This document shows, piece after piece, positions 53,302 through 62,137 of a DNA stretch of 64,000 nt. Location: contig CAWINZ010000005.1 in NCBI GenBank assembly GCA_963837695.1, positions 1 through 64,000 on the forward strand, in the 5' to 3' direction. This DNA is from VRUE01 sp963837695. GTDB taxonomy: Bacteria > Actinomycetota > Thermoleophilia > Solirubrobacterales > 70-9. Made by a program: the position numbers and the translations under genes. Each line of letters opens with the position of its first letter. Position 1 is the first letter of the stretch. The notes beneath the pieces were generated by a model. It was given only the letters and a program-made list of their open reading frames with translations, ran no database searches and was not told where the DNA came from.

Positions 53302-54717
53302 ATGAGCCCCGCCTCCCCCTACGGCCCACGGGCTGACGCCGGCCCGCCGGGGCTGGCGGCGAAGCTGCTCGGCTTCTGCGAGGAGCTGCGCAGCGAGGGG
53401 GTCGCGGTCGGCACCTCGGAGATCCTCGACGCCTTCGCCGCGCTCGAACAGGTGCCCTGGGAGTCGCGCGACGACTTCCGCGAGGCGCTGGCGACGACGA
53501 TCGCCAAGTCCCAGGAGGACCGGCGGCTGTTCGAGCTGCTCTTCGAGCGTTGGTTCTTCCGTGCCGCCGAGGCCGAGGCGATCGAGCGCGAGATCGCCGA
53601 GACCGAGCAGCGCCACGAGGGCGCCGAGCGGCTCGACATCGAGGAGCTGCGCGAGCAGATCCGCCAGGCGATAATCGACGGCGACGAGGGCCAGATGCGC
53701 GACCTGGCGCGGCTCGCGATCGCCGCCTTCGGGCAACAGGGCGAGGGCTCGGGCGTGGTCGGCGTCGACGTGCAGCGGATCCGCCGCACGCTGGAGCTCT
53801 CCGCGGGGACGCAGCCGCAGGGGCAGGCGGCCGACGGCGCCGCCGAGCTGCCGCCGATCGACCGCGACCAGCTCAACCGCTTCGAGCGCCACCTGCGCCG
53901 CGAGCTCGAACGCGACCTGATCGAGCGCACCGAGACCCTGCCCGCCTCGCGCCCGCTGGCCGAGCTCGACCGGGCGCTGCCGACCAGCCCAACGCAGGAC
54001 CTGGCGGCCGTCCACCGGGCCGTCTCACAGATGAAGCGCCGCCTGGCGACGCTCGGCCACGAGCAGCGCGGCCGGCGCAAGGCGCAGACGGTCGACGTGC
54101 GGCGGACGATGCGGGCCTCGCTGGAGACCGGCGGCGTGCCGATGCACCTGCGCTACCGGCCGAAGCGGCCGCGGCGCCCGGAGATATATGTGCTTTGCGA
54201 CGTGTCGACGAGCGTGACCTCGGCGAGCGTCTTCTTCCTCTCGGTCCTGCACGCACTGCACGACTCGTTCCGCAAACTGCGCAGCTTCGTCTTCATCGAG
54301 CGGATCTCCGAGGTGACCGAGATCTTCGAGCACGAGCGCGACTTCCGCGAGATCGCGCGGCGGATCTCCAGCGAGGGCGGCGTCGCCGACGTCTCCGGCT
54401 ACACCGACTACGGCCGCGTCTGGCTCGAGTTCCTGACCGAGATCTCCGACGACCTCGACCCGCGCTCAACCGTGATCGTGCTCGGCGACGCCCGCACCAA
54501 CGGCCGCGAGCCCCACGCCGAGGTCTTCGCCCAGGTGTCAGAGCGCGCCGGCCGCCTCTTCTGGCTCAACCCCGAGCCAAAGCTCTACTGGAACTACGGC
54601 GACTCGGTGATGGCCGCCTACGAGCGCTACTGCGACGGCGCCTTCGAGTGCTGGACTACGAGGCACCTGGAGAACTTCGTGAATGTCGTCGCGGGGGGCG
54701 TTCCGGCGGCGGACTGA
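53302..54717 (+). CDS. VWA-domain protein, CoxE-like (471 aa)
   Basis: N-terminal helical region, an acidic/Arg-rich middle, then a VWA domain with MIDAS DVSTSVTSASVFF (DxSxS) near residue 300 and a second acidic site (VLGDARTNGREPHAE). Partner of the upstream MoxR ATPase, as in CoxD/CoxE and related pairs. ATG 53302. Confidence 0.85.
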   Translation: MSPASPYGPRADAGPPGLAAKLLGFCEELRSEGVAVGTSEILDAFAALEQVPWESRDDFREALATTIAKSQEDRRLFELLFERWFFRAAEAEAIEREIAETEQRHEGAERLDIEELREQIRQAIIDGDEGQMRDLARLAIAAFGQQGEGSGVVGVDVQRIRRTLELSAGTQPQGQAADGAAELPPIDRDQLNRFERHLRRELERDLIERTETLPASRPLAELDRALPTSPTQDLAAVHRAVSQMKRRLATLGHEQRGRRKAQTVDVRRTMRASLETGGVPMHLRYRPKRPRRPEIYVLCDVSTSVTSASVFFLSVLHALHDSFRKLRSFVFIERISEVTEIFEHERDFREIARRISSEGGVADVSGYTDYGRVWLEFLTEISDDLDPRSTVIVLGDARTNGREPHAEVFAQVSERAGRLFWLNPEPKLYWNYGDSVMAAYERYCDGAFECWTTRHLENFVNVVAGGVPAAD

Positions 54718-54729
54718 GCAGGATGGTAT

Positions 54730-55140
54730 TCAGACGGGCATGAGTGGGACGGTCTCACCGGACTCGACCAGCGATTTCATATCGCTCACGTCCGAGGTCG
54801 CGACCGCAGCTTCACGCGCGACGGCACAGCAGATTACGTGCGCGTCCGCAACATCATTGCGCCCACGATCGCCGAGCCGCATACCGACCTCCTTCGCACG
54901 ACGCTCGCCAAGGGGGTCGACCTGCGAAGCCTCAACCAGCCTGGCCAGCCTTGCGGCTTTCGGCCCACCCCGCCACACCTGACCCAGCGCACTCGCCGGA
55001 ATCACGACAGCATCGCCACGCTCCTCTGCCTGTTCGATCAGGACCGCCACAATCATGCTGCCGCGCTCAAAGCCGATCAGCGCTCCCGCGTCGAGGACGA
55101 GATTTCGCCCCACGCCCTGTCCAGTTCCCTGCGAGCCCAT
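54730..55140 (-). CDS. PIN-domain toxin, VapC-like (136 aa)
   Basis: ATG 55140 follows AGGAGG by 7 bp. The PIN acidic residues are in LVLDAGALIGFERG (D17), RNDVADAHVICC (D96, D99) and TSDVSDM, the geometry of Mg-dependent RNases. It overlaps the upstream antitoxin gene by 64 bp, typical of vapBC. The longer frame to 55944 is not coding upstream of this start. Confidence 0.8.
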   Translation of the reverse strand: MGSQGTGQGVGRNLVLDAGALIGFERGSMIVAVLIEQAEERGDAVVIPASALGQVWRGGPKAARLARLVEASQVDPLGERRAKEVGMRLGDRGRNDVADAHVICCAVAREAAVATSDVSDMKSLVESGETVPLMPV

Positions 55141-55349
55141 TCCTTTGCCTCCTCTCCAATCGGCCCAAACTCCTCTTCCCATAGCGTGATGGCTTCCCGC
55201 ATCGCCTGTCGCTTTTTCTCTCTGGTGAGCGACCCTTCCACCGCCGCGGAGAGATTGGGGGCTCTGCCCGACTCTACGTCCGCTCGAGGGCCCTCGAGCG
55301 CCCCCGGCTCGACCGAGATCGTGATCCGTTCTTTCATACGCAGCATCAT
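55077..55349 (-). CDS. Antitoxin of the PIN toxin (90 aa)
   Basis: ATG 55349 follows AAGGAG. An N-terminal beta strand (ERITISVEPG) of ribbon-helix-helix type is followed by a helical, charged tail (EEFGPIGEEAKEWARRELD) that would fold onto the toxin. Overlaps the toxin gene. Probable autoregulator. Confidence 0.7.
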   Translation of the reverse strand: MMLRMKERITISVEPGALEGPRADVESGRAPNLSAAVEGSLTREKKRQAMREAITLWEEEFGPIGEEAKEWARRELDRAWGEISSSTRER

Positions 55350-55503
55350 ACGCTCCTTTTGGCTCGCCGAGGACGCTACGCGGCCCGAACGCGCGTGTGG
55401 CGCGCGGATTCAGAGAATTGCGCGCCGACTTTGTGCCGAAACCCGCATTCCGCCGATGGGTCGGCGATGATCGCGCTTCGCCAACTCGCGAAAGGGGAGA
55501 AGC

Positions 55504-56142
55504 ATGGAGACGAGCATCGCGGCGCCCGACTCGAACCAGTACCCGGTCACCTTCTCGGTCGACTACCCGGAGCGGCAGCTGAACCGGCTGACGACCTTCT
55601 TCCGTATCTTCACGGTGATCCCGATCGCGATCATCCTCGAGCTCCTGCCGGGCTCGAGCATCGACCACTACGGCTCGAGCGTCGCAATCACGGCGGGCAG
55701 CATCGTCTTCGTGCCGACGGTCCTGATGCTGCTCTTCCGCAAGAAATACCCGCGCTGGTGGTTTGACTGGAACCTCGAACTGACCCGCTTCGGCAACCGC
55801 GTCGGCGTCTACCTGTTCATGATGGACGACGAATACCCCTCGACTGACGAGATGCAGGCCGTCCACCTCGACTACCGCACCCCGGATGCCGAGCGCCTCG
55901 AGCGAGGCCTGCCGCTGGTCAAGTGGCTGCTCGCGATCCCCCACTACTTCGTGCTCGCCTTCCTCTACATCGGCGTCTTCTTCGCCCTGATCGGTGCCTG
56001 GTTCGCGATCCTCTTCACCGGCCGCTACCCGCGCGGCATCTTCGATTTCGTCGAGGGCACGCTCCGCTGGGGCAACCGCGTAACGGGCTACGCCTTCACC
56101 CTGGTCACCGACGAGTACCCCCCGTTCCGGCTGAAGCCCTGA
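55504..56142 (+). CDS. DUF4389 membrane protein (212 aa)
   Basis: YPVTFSVDYPERQLNRLTTF, KKYPRWWFDWNLELTRFGNR and the mirrored RWGNRVTGYAFTLVTDEYPP are DUF4389 signatures, with three hydrophobic stretches. ATG 55504 follows AAAGGGGAGAAG. Function unknown in the family. Monocistronic plus-strand gene. Confidence 0.85.
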   Translation: METSIAAPDSNQYPVTFSVDYPERQLNRLTTFFRIFTVIPIAIILELLPGSSIDHYGSSVAITAGSIVFVPTVLMLLFRKKYPRWWFDWNLELTRFGNRVGVYLFMMDDEYPSTDEMQAVHLDYRTPDAERLERGLPLVKWLLAIPHYFVLAFLYIGVFFALIGAWFAILFTGRYPRGIFDFVEGTLRWGNRVTGYAFTLVTDEYPPFRLKP

Positions 56143-56267
56143 AGCGAGGACGGCTAGTGCTCCGACTCACGTCACCGTCGCTCTAAACATTCGTCCGCTC
56201 AGGACCGTCGGCTCAGCCGGGCTGTCCCTCGTGTCGATGCGGATCGGACACCAGAGCAGACCTTCTC

Positions 56268-56345
56268 GACTCAGGCACCCTCGTCGCGAGGCGGGTCCGC
56301 AGAGTCACGGGACTCCACCGGAGTCAGCCGGGCTACCGAAAGGAC
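56268..56345 (+). promoter_or_regulatory. Candidate c-di-GMP-I (GEMM-I) riboswitch
   Basis: The leader shows the two-helix pattern of GEMM-I: AGGCACCCTCG with GAGGCGGG, CGCAGAG in place of the usual CGCAAAG, ACGGGACTCC paired with GGAGTC, and AGCCGGGCTACCGAA, which matches the conserved 3' block. It precedes a secreted adhesin-like gene by ~90 bp and is followed by a hairpin (56358-56382). The A-to-G change in the core lowers confidence. The rest of the 291-bp gap shows nothing else clear. Confidence 0.6.
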
Positions 56346-56357
56346 TGTCACCGCCCC

Positions 56358-56382
56358 CCGAGCGCTCGTCATCAGCGCTCGG
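56358..56382 (+). terminator. Expression-platform hairpin
   Basis: 9-bp perfect stem CCGAGCGCT with complement (56374-56382) and 7-nt loop between the riboswitch candidate and the start codon. No U-run follows, so it may act on translation or be a weak terminator. Confidence 0.45.
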
Positions 56383-56433
56383 CGGCGCCCAAGGAACGTT
56401 GTCTGGGCTGCTCGCCCGCAAGGAAGGACATTC

Positions 56434-57597
56434 ATGTCCAACCCCATCCGCCCCAGGCGTGCCAGGCGTGCCAAGCGCGCCGGTATCGCTCTTGTCCTTG
56501 CCTTCGCACTCGCCGCCGTTCCGGCCGCCGCGCAGGCAGCGCCGGTAAATCTCGCCACCGTCAATCCCTTCGTCGTGCTCGGCGGCACCACCGTCACGAA
56601 CAGCGAAGCGTCGGTGCTCAACGGCGATCTCGGCGTCGCTCCCGGCACCGCTCTCACCGGCTTCGACGTCGCCGTGGTCAACGGAGCCACGCACGAAAAC
56701 GACGGCGTCGCCAAAACGGCACAGGCCGACCTCACCACCGCCTACAACGTCGCGGCCGAACAACCGGTCTCTGGCGGCAATGACCTCTCGAACACCGACC
56801 TCGGCGAAAGAACGCTGACCCCGGGCGCCTACGGCTTCACGTCCTCCGCCCAGCTGACCGGAGCGCTCACCCTCGACGCCAAAGGCGATCCCAGCGCGCA
56901 GTTCGTCTTCGAGATCGCCGAAGGGCTGACCACGGCGCCGGCCAGCTCGGTCGTGCTGGTCAACGGGGCCTCCCCGTGCAACGTCTTCTGGCAGGTCGGC
57001 AGCTCGGCGACGCTTGACACCACCACCGCGTTCCAGGGCAACCTGATGGCGCTCACCTCGATTTCCCTGAACAACGGAGCATCGGTCATCGGGCGAGTGC
57101 TTGCCCGCAACGGCCAGGTCAGCCTGATCAACAACGTCCTCACCCGTCCCCTGTGCGCCAACGGATCCACGTCGCCCCCACCCTCCACGACCCCACCGGG
57201 CGGTTCGGGCGATGTGCCGTCAGCAGGCGTCGGCCAGGCGGTGCCCGTCAGTCAAGCGAAAGCGCCCCGGAGGAACCCGCGCAGAAACGGCACGGCAACC
57301 GTGCGGCGGGCGCCGAACGCGGGCGCGCCGAGCGAGGCCTGTACCGCTGGGTTCCGGGCCACGGTTCACGGCCGGATGATCAAGCGGGTCGTCTTCAGCT
57401 TGGACGGCAGGCGCATCGACAGTCAGGTCGGGTCGCCGTTCCACGTGTTCGTCCGGGCCGCCCCCGGCAGGCACACGGTCCGGGCGCGAGTCACGTTCAA
57501 AGACGCCACCCACGCCAAGACCATGACGGTCCCCTACCGCGCCTGCGCCTCGGCGGTGCTCCAGCCGCGCAGCGGTCCATCGCAGTTCACCGGATGA
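56434..57597 (+). CDS. DUF3494 ice-binding-like secreted protein (387 aa)
   Basis: Signal peptide (residues 1-36, ending AQA), then the DUF3494 beta-solenoid: NPFVVLGGTTVTNSEASVL, GDLGVAPGTALTGF, FQGNLMALTSISLNNGASVI. Family members are ice-binding proteins or adhesins. Residues after ~245 are a Pro/Ser-rich linker and an Ig-like domain (VVFSLDGRRIDSQVGSPFHV). ATG 56434 follows AAGGAAGG. Its stop overlaps the next start (ATGA), coupling it to an L,D-transpeptidase. Likely under c-di-GMP control via the leader. Confidence 0.85.
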   Translation: MSNPIRPRRARRAKRAGIALVLAFALAAVPAAAQAAPVNLATVNPFVVLGGTTVTNSEASVLNGDLGVAPGTALTGFDVAVVNGATHENDGVAKTAQADLTTAYNVAAEQPVSGGNDLSNTDLGERTLTPGAYGFTSSAQLTGALTLDAKGDPSAQFVFEIAEGLTTAPASSVVLVNGASPCNVFWQVGSSATLDTTTAFQGNLMALTSISLNNGASVIGRVLARNGQVSLINNVLTRPLCANGSTSPPPSTTPPGGSGDVPSAGVGQAVPVSQAKAPRRNPRRNGTATVRRAPNAGAPSEACTAGFRATVHGRMIKRVVFSLDGRRIDSQVGSPFHVFVRAAPGRHTVRARVTFKDATHAKTMTVPYRACASAVLQPRSGPSQFTG

Positions 57598-58349
57598 GCC
57601 ATGCCGTCGCCTCCGTTCCGAGATCCCCCGGCTTCCGCCGGGGGATCTCGACGCTGGCGCTGGCGCTCCTCGCGACTGGCATCTGCGGCGTCTCCACCTC
57701 GGCGTCGGGAGCCTCTGGCCCCATCGTCCCCGCCAGCCGGCCGCTCGTGGTACTCCTGCACGACCACGTCGCGCGGGCCCGGCCAGACGCGCATGGGCGC
57801 AGAGTCGAGGTCCTCGCCACCCGACGGCCGCTGACGGGGGTGCGGACGGTTTTGCCGGTCCTCGGTCGGAGGGGCGGCCGAGCCAGGAGCTCGTGGGTGC
57901 GCGTCAGGCTCCCGGGGCGCCCCAACGGACACCGGGGCTGGATTTCCACCCGCCGGACCAGAGCCACCGCCACCGAGTGGTACGTCTCGGTCGAGCTCTC
58001 CGCTCGCCGCCTCACCGTTTTCCGCGACGGTCGCGTCGTACGCAGGTTCAGCGCAGTCGTCGGCAAGCCCTCGACGCCGACTCCACGCGGCCAGTTCTTC
58101 GTCGAGGAGGCTCTTGCGCTCTCTCCCTACGACGCCGGCGGCCCGTTCGCGCTTGCAACCAGCGCCCGCTCCGGCGTCCTGCACGAATTTAATGGCGGCC
58201 CTGGGCAGATCGCCATCCACGGGACCGACAACCTCTCGGGTTCACCCGGAACCGCGGTTTCGCACGGCTGTATCCGGCTCAGGACGCACGCGATCGCGTG
58301 GCTTGCAAGGCGTATCGGCAGTGGGGTCCCACTGACGATCAGGCGCTGA
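57594..58349 (+). CDS. L,D-transpeptidase, YkuD type (251 aa)
   Basis: Signal/anchor segment near residues 20-40. The catalytic motif is IAIHGTDN followed by GTAVSHGCIRL, with the nucleophilic Cys and the HxxGC-type His. Enzymes of this type make 3-3 peptidoglycan crosslinks or attach proteins to the wall. ATG 57594 overlaps the DUF3494 stop, so the two are co-translated. This suggests wall anchoring of, or wall change alongside, the adhesin-like protein. Confidence 0.88.
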   Translation: MSHAVASVPRSPGFRRGISTLALALLATGICGVSTSASGASGPIVPASRPLVVLLHDHVARARPDAHGRRVEVLATRRPLTGVRTVLPVLGRRGGRARSSWVRVRLPGRPNGHRGWISTRRTRATATEWYVSVELSARRLTVFRDGRVVRRFSAVVGKPSTPTPRGQFFVEEALALSPYDAGGPFALATSARSGVLHEFNGGPGQIAIHGTDNLSGSPGTAVSHGCIRLRTHAIAWLARRIGSGVPLTIRR

Positions 58350-58359
58350 GTGACGAGAT

Positions 58360-58396
58360 GGGGCGGGGCGCCACCCGGCAAAGCGCGCCCCGCCCC
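58360..58396. terminator. Bidirectional terminator, transpeptidase and cysA
   Basis: Perfect 12-bp stem GGGGCGGGGCGC (58360-58371 with 58385-58396) between two convergent genes. Confidence 0.6.
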
Positions 58397-58405
58397 GTCG
58401 CCCCT

Positions 58406-59446
58406 TCAGGCGGCTGCAGTTACCTCTGCGTCGTCGTCGTCCTGACCGTGGCGGGGAGTCGAGGCCCCACGACCGGCGGACGGCGGGACATCACCGCTGA
58501 AGCTCTTCAGCTGGCCGGGGCGCAGGTGGACGATCTGGCCCTCGCGCAGCTCTAGCTTCTGCAGCTCGGCGCGGGTCAGCTGCGCCCAGACCTCGGTGCC
58601 GTCGCCGAGCACGAACTCGACCCGGATCTCGAAGCCGAGGGCGACGATGCGCTGCACCATCGCCTGCTCGGTCCGCTCGTCGGCGTCGAGCACGACTTCC
58701 ATGTCGTGCGGCCGCACGAAGTGCTCGCCGAGCCGGTTGACCTCGCCGACGAAGCTCATCACGAACTCGTTGGCGGGGTGGTCGTAGAGGTCGTCGGCGC
58801 TGCCGGACTGCTCGACCCGGCCCTCGTTCATCACGACCAGCTGGCCGGCGACGTCCATCGCCTCCTCTTGGTCGTGGGTGACGAAGATCGTCGTCACGTG
58901 CATCTCGTCGTGAAGGTGGCGCAACCAGGTGCGCAGGTCCTTGCGCACCTTGGCGTCAAGCGCGCCGAAGGGCTCGTCGAGCAGCAGCACCTGCGGCTGG
59001 ACCGCGAGCGCCCGGGCGAGCGCCATGCGCTGTCGCTGGCCCCCGGAGAGCTGTGAGGGATAGCGTTCGGCGAGCCCGTCGAGCTGGACCAGGCTAAGCA
59101 GCTCGTGCACGCGCTCGTTGATCTGCGGCTTCTTCCACTTGCGGATCTTCAGCCCGAAGGCGACGTTCTCGAAGACGGTCATGTGCTTGAAGGCGGCGTA
59201 GTGCTGGAAGACGAAGCCGACTTCGCGCTTCTGGGTCGGCTTCGTGGAGACGTCCTCGCCGTCGATCACGACGCGGCCGGTTTCGAGCGTCTCGAGCCCC
59301 GCGATCGCGCGCAGCAGGGTCGACTTGCCGCTGCCGCTCGGCCCGAGCAGGGCGGTGAGCGATCCATCCGGGACCTCGATCGATACGTCCTGAAGCGCCT
59401 GAAAGTCACCGAAGCGCTTCGATGCTCCCTCGACTGTGATTCCCAT
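58406..59446 (-). CDS. cysA: Sulfate ABC transporter ATPase CysA (346 aa)
   Basis: Walker A GPSGSGKST, signature LSGGQRQRMALARAL, Walker B VLLLDEPFGALD and switch His VTHDQEEAMD; C-terminal TOBE-like regulatory part (residues 240-346) with VRPHDMEVVLDADE, as in CysA. ATG 59446 shares its A with the CysW stop (TGATG). It energises uptake of sulfate/thiosulfate by CysT/CysW. Last gene of the operon. Confidence 0.92.
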   Translation of the reverse strand: MGITVEGASKRFGDFQALQDVSIEVPDGSLTALLGPSGSGKSTLLRAIAGLETLETGRVVIDGEDVSTKPTQKREVGFVFQHYAAFKHMTVFENVAFGLKIRKWKKPQINERVHELLSLVQLDGLAERYPSQLSGGQRQRMALARALAVQPQVLLLDEPFGALDAKVRKDLRTWLRHLHDEMHVTTIFVTHDQEEAMDVAGQLVVMNEGRVEQSGSADDLYDHPANEFVMSFVGEVNRLGEHFVRPHDMEVVLDADERTEQAMVQRIVALGFEIRVEFVLGDGTEVWAQLTRAELQKLELREGQIVHLRPGQLKSFSGDVPPSAGRGASTPRHGQDDDDAEVTAAA

Positions 59447-60243
59447 CAGGCGTCCTCCTTTCGTTTGAGCAGGTTCATGGCCAGAAGCGTGGAGAGGGCG
59501 AGAATCGCCAGTACCACCGAGGCGCCGTAGGCGCCCGGCAGGTTGAAGTTGGCGAACTGCTTCTCGACGAAGAGCGGCAGCGTCTGCGTCTGCCCGGAGA
59601 TCGAGCCGGAGACGATCGTCACCGCGCCGAACTCGCCGAGCACCCGTGCCGTGGTCAACACGACCCCGTAGGCGACGCCCCAGCGGACCGCCGGCAGGGT
59701 GATGCGCCAGAAGGTCTGCCAGGCGTTTGCGCCGAGGGTCGAGGCGGCCTGCTCCTGGTCGGTGCCGATCTCCTGCAGCACCGGCACCGTCTCGCGCACC
59801 ACGAAAGGCAACGAGACGAAGATGCAGGCGAGGACGATGCCGGGGACCGAGAAGAGCACCTCGATCCCGGCTTCGGCGAGCGTCGGTCCGAACCATCCGC
59901 CGGTCCCGTAGAGCAGGTACAGCGAGAGGCCGATCACGATCGGCGAGACCGCGAAAGGCAGGTTGATGACCGCGTCGATGATCGCGTTGCCGCGCCAACG
60001 CGTGCGGACGAGCAGCAGCGCGCAGGCGATGCCGAAGATCGTGTTCAGCGGCACCGCGATCGCGACCGTGATCAGCGTCAGCTTCAGCGCGTGCAGGCCG
60101 TCGGGCGAGGTGATCGCGTCGATCGGCGGCGCCAGCCCGTGCTCGAAGGTCTTGTAGAAGATCATCACCAGAGGGGCGAGCAGGAGAAGCGTCAAATAGC
60201 CGAGCCCGAGGAGGCGCAGGCACCAGCGATTAGCCGACTTCAT
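59446..60243 (-). CDS. cysW: Sulfate ABC transporter permease CysW (265 aa)
   Basis: Six hydrophobic helices and the EAA loop EQAASTLGANAWQTFWRITLP that contacts the ATPase, with the sulfate-permease pattern NLPFAVSPIVIGLSLYLLYG. It pairs with CysT in the membrane. Overlaps the CysT end by 14 bp and the CysA start by one base. Confidence 0.9.
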   Translation of the reverse strand: MKSANRWCLRLLGLGYLTLLLLAPLVMIFYKTFEHGLAPPIDAITSPDGLHALKLTLITVAIAVPLNTIFGIACALLLVRTRWRGNAIIDAVINLPFAVSPIVIGLSLYLLYGTGGWFGPTLAEAGIEVLFSVPGIVLACIFVSLPFVVRETVPVLQEIGTDQEQAASTLGANAWQTFWRITLPAVRWGVAYGVVLTTARVLGEFGAVTIVSGSISGQTQTLPLFVEKQFANFNLPGAYGASVVLAILALSTLLAMNLLKRKEDA

Positions 60244-61018
60244 GGCGGCTCCCCCAACGCTGGATCAGCGAGACGATTGCCAACAGCAACAGCGAAGCGA
60301 TGAGAAGGACGACCGAGACGGCCGATGCGCCGACCTCGTTGCCCGACTCGATCTGCTGGCGGATGAAGATCGAGGAGACCATCGTCTGCGGCAGCCCACC
60401 GGCGAAGAGCAGAACGGAGCCGAACTCGCCGAGAGCCCGGGCAAAGGCGAGGGCGACGCCGGCGCTGAGCCCTGGCAGCAGGTTGGGGAAGATGATCCGA
60501 CGGAAGATCGTCAAACCGCCGGCGCCGAGCGACGCCGCCGCCGCCTCCATCCCACGATCCATCTCGAGCAGCAACGGCTGCACGGCGCGGACGACGAAAG
60601 GCAAGGTGACGAAGAGCAGGGCGACGACGACCGCGGCGCGCGTCGCGGCGATGTGGATGCCGAGCGGGCTTTCGTTGCCGAAGAGGGTGAGCAGGGTGAG
60701 GCTGGCGACGATCGTCGGCAGCGCGAACGGCAGGTCGATGACCGCGTTGACGACGGCCTTGCCGGGAAACTCGTCGCGGACGAGGATCCAGGCGATGATC
60801 GTGCCGAAGATCGCGTTGATCACAACGACGATCAGCGAGCAGATCAGGGTCAGTTCGAGCGAGGAGACCGCCAGGGGCGAGGTCACCGCGGCCCAGAAGC
60901 CGCTCAACCCGTCCTCGAACGACTTGCTGACCACCGCCGCAAGCGGCAGCAGGACGATCAGGCTCAGGTAGAGCACCACCGTGCCCCGACTAGCTGCTGG
61001 TCGAGACACCCAGTTCAC
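60230..61018 (-). CDS. cysT: Sulfate ABC transporter permease CysT (262 aa)
   Basis: Six helices with EAA loop AAAASLGAGGLTIFRRIIFP and VIDLPFALPTIVASLTLLTL, close to CysT/CysU. It forms the channel with CysW. Its start lies inside the end of the binding-protein gene (29-bp overlap), so the genes are tightly coupled. Confidence 0.9.
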   Translation of the reverse strand: MNWVSRPAASRGTVVLYLSLIVLLPLAAVVSKSFEDGLSGFWAAVTSPLAVSSLELTLICSLIVVVINAIFGTIIAWILVRDEFPGKAVVNAVIDLPFALPTIVASLTLLTLFGNESPLGIHIAATRAAVVVALLFVTLPFVVRAVQPLLLEMDRGMEAAAASLGAGGLTIFRRIIFPNLLPGLSAGVALAFARALGEFGSVLLFAGGLPQTMVSSIFIRQQIESGNEVGASAVSVVLLIASLLLLAIVSLIQRWGSRHEVG

Positions 61019-61994
61019 TCTCGATCGCCGCCACCGAGCCGGTTTCGGAGTCGAAGAATTCTTCGTTGACCTTGCCCCAGCCGCCGAACTGGCTGATCTT
61101 GAACAGATCCTTCGGGGTCGGGAACTGCTTCGAATCGACCAGCTTCGGGTTGACCGGGCGGTAGCCGTTTTCAGCCCACAGTTCCTGGCCTTCGTCGGAC
61201 CAGAGGAACTCGAGGAAGTCTTCCGCGGCGGGCTCCGGGGCGCTCTCGGTGACGGCGATCGGCGTTTCGATCTGGATCGTCGACGGCGGGATCACGTACT
61301 CGACGTCTTCCCCCTCGTTTTCGGCCTTGATCGCCTCGTTCTCGTAGCTGAGCAGCACGTCGCCCTCGCCCTGCGTGAAGGCGGCAAGCGCATCGCTGCC
61401 ACTGCCCGGCTGGGCCACGGTCTTTTCGAGCACGGTCTTGACCGCTTCGAGGGCCTCGGCCGGCGACTTGCCCTCGTTGATCGCCGTGCCGTAGACGGCC
61501 ATCAGGTTCCAGCGGGCCGAGCCGGAGCTGAACGGGTTGGGGGTGACGATGGCGACGTCCTTGCTCTGCAGGTCGTCGAAGGAGTGGATTCCCTTCGGGT
61601 TGCCCTTGCGGACTACGAGGACGACCACCGAGTCGGCGACGACGCCGCCGTAGGGCTGCTTTTCCCAGTCCTTGGAGACGAGTTCGCCTTCTTCGACCAG
61701 GCGTTCCATGTCGCCGGCCTGGGAGAAGTGGACGACCGAGGCGGGCTGGCCGGCCACCACGGCGCGGCTCTGGTCGCCGGAGGCGCCGAAGGAGTTGCTG
61801 AAGCTGACGCCCTTGCCCGCCGCGGTCTTTTCGAAGGCCGGCTCCAGAGCTTCCCGGTAGACGGATTCGGGGGTCGAGTAGCCGACCACGGCGAGCTTGC
61901 CGCCACCGGCGGTCGTGCCGTCCCCCCCGCCGCCGCAACCGGCGAGCGCGAGAACGACCAGTCCCGCTGCGGCAATCAGTGCGAATCTCGTCAT
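60990..61994 (-). CDS. sbp: Sulfate-binding lipoprotein (334 aa)
   Basis: Lipobox LALAGC anchors it outside the membrane. The Sbp/CysP fold shows VVGYSTPESVYREALEPAFE, FSNSFGASGDQSRAVVAGQP and PNPFSSGSARWNLMAVYG, the ligand-binding segments of sulfate/thiosulfate receptors. ATG 61994 follows GAGGGAAAAGG. First gene of the sbp-cysT-cysW-cysA operon, promoter at 62040-62069. Confidence 0.9.
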   Translation of the reverse strand: MTRFALIAAAGLVVLALAGCGGGGDGTTAGGGKLAVVGYSTPESVYREALEPAFEKTAAGKGVSFSNSFGASGDQSRAVVAGQPASVVHFSQAGDMERLVEEGELVSKDWEKQPYGGVVADSVVVLVVRKGNPKGIHSFDDLQSKDVAIVTPNPFSSGSARWNLMAVYGTAINEGKSPAEALEAVKTVLEKTVAQPGSGSDALAAFTQGEGDVLLSYENEAIKAENEGEDVEYVIPPSTIQIETPIAVTESAPEPAAEDFLEFLWSDEGQELWAENGYRPVNPKLVDSKQFPTPKDLFKISQFGGWGKVNEEFFDSETGSVAAIESELGVSTSS

Positions 61995-62039
61995 CCTTTT
62001 CCCTCTTTCTTGATGCAGTTAGTTAAGAAGCGGCGCGCA

Positions 62040-62069
62040 CCATAACATAAAGATGATCATCAAAGTCAA
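62040..62069 (-). promoter_or_regulatory. Promoter of the sulfate operon with internal palindrome
   Basis: TTGACT (62069-62064), 18-bp spacer and TTATGG (62045-62040) on the minus strand. The spacer holds GATGATCATC (62052-62061), a perfect 10-bp palindrome, a likely operator site. The Rrf2 gene is the immediate upstream neighbour. Confidence 0.5.
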
Positions 62070-62137
62070 GAAACGCGCATGCGACTTTTGACGTGCCAGA
62101 GCACGTACAAAGTCCGCAGCGGCGACCGGGGGGCGTT

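Noticed and set aside
55141..55944. Long upstream extension of the PIN toxin frame
   Set aside because: It crosses the antitoxin and DUF4389 genes; a strong AGGAGG defines ATG 55140.
56201..56235. Second, tandem riboswitch
   Set aside because: It shares only CAGCCGGGCT with the main candidate and lacks the other conserved blocks.
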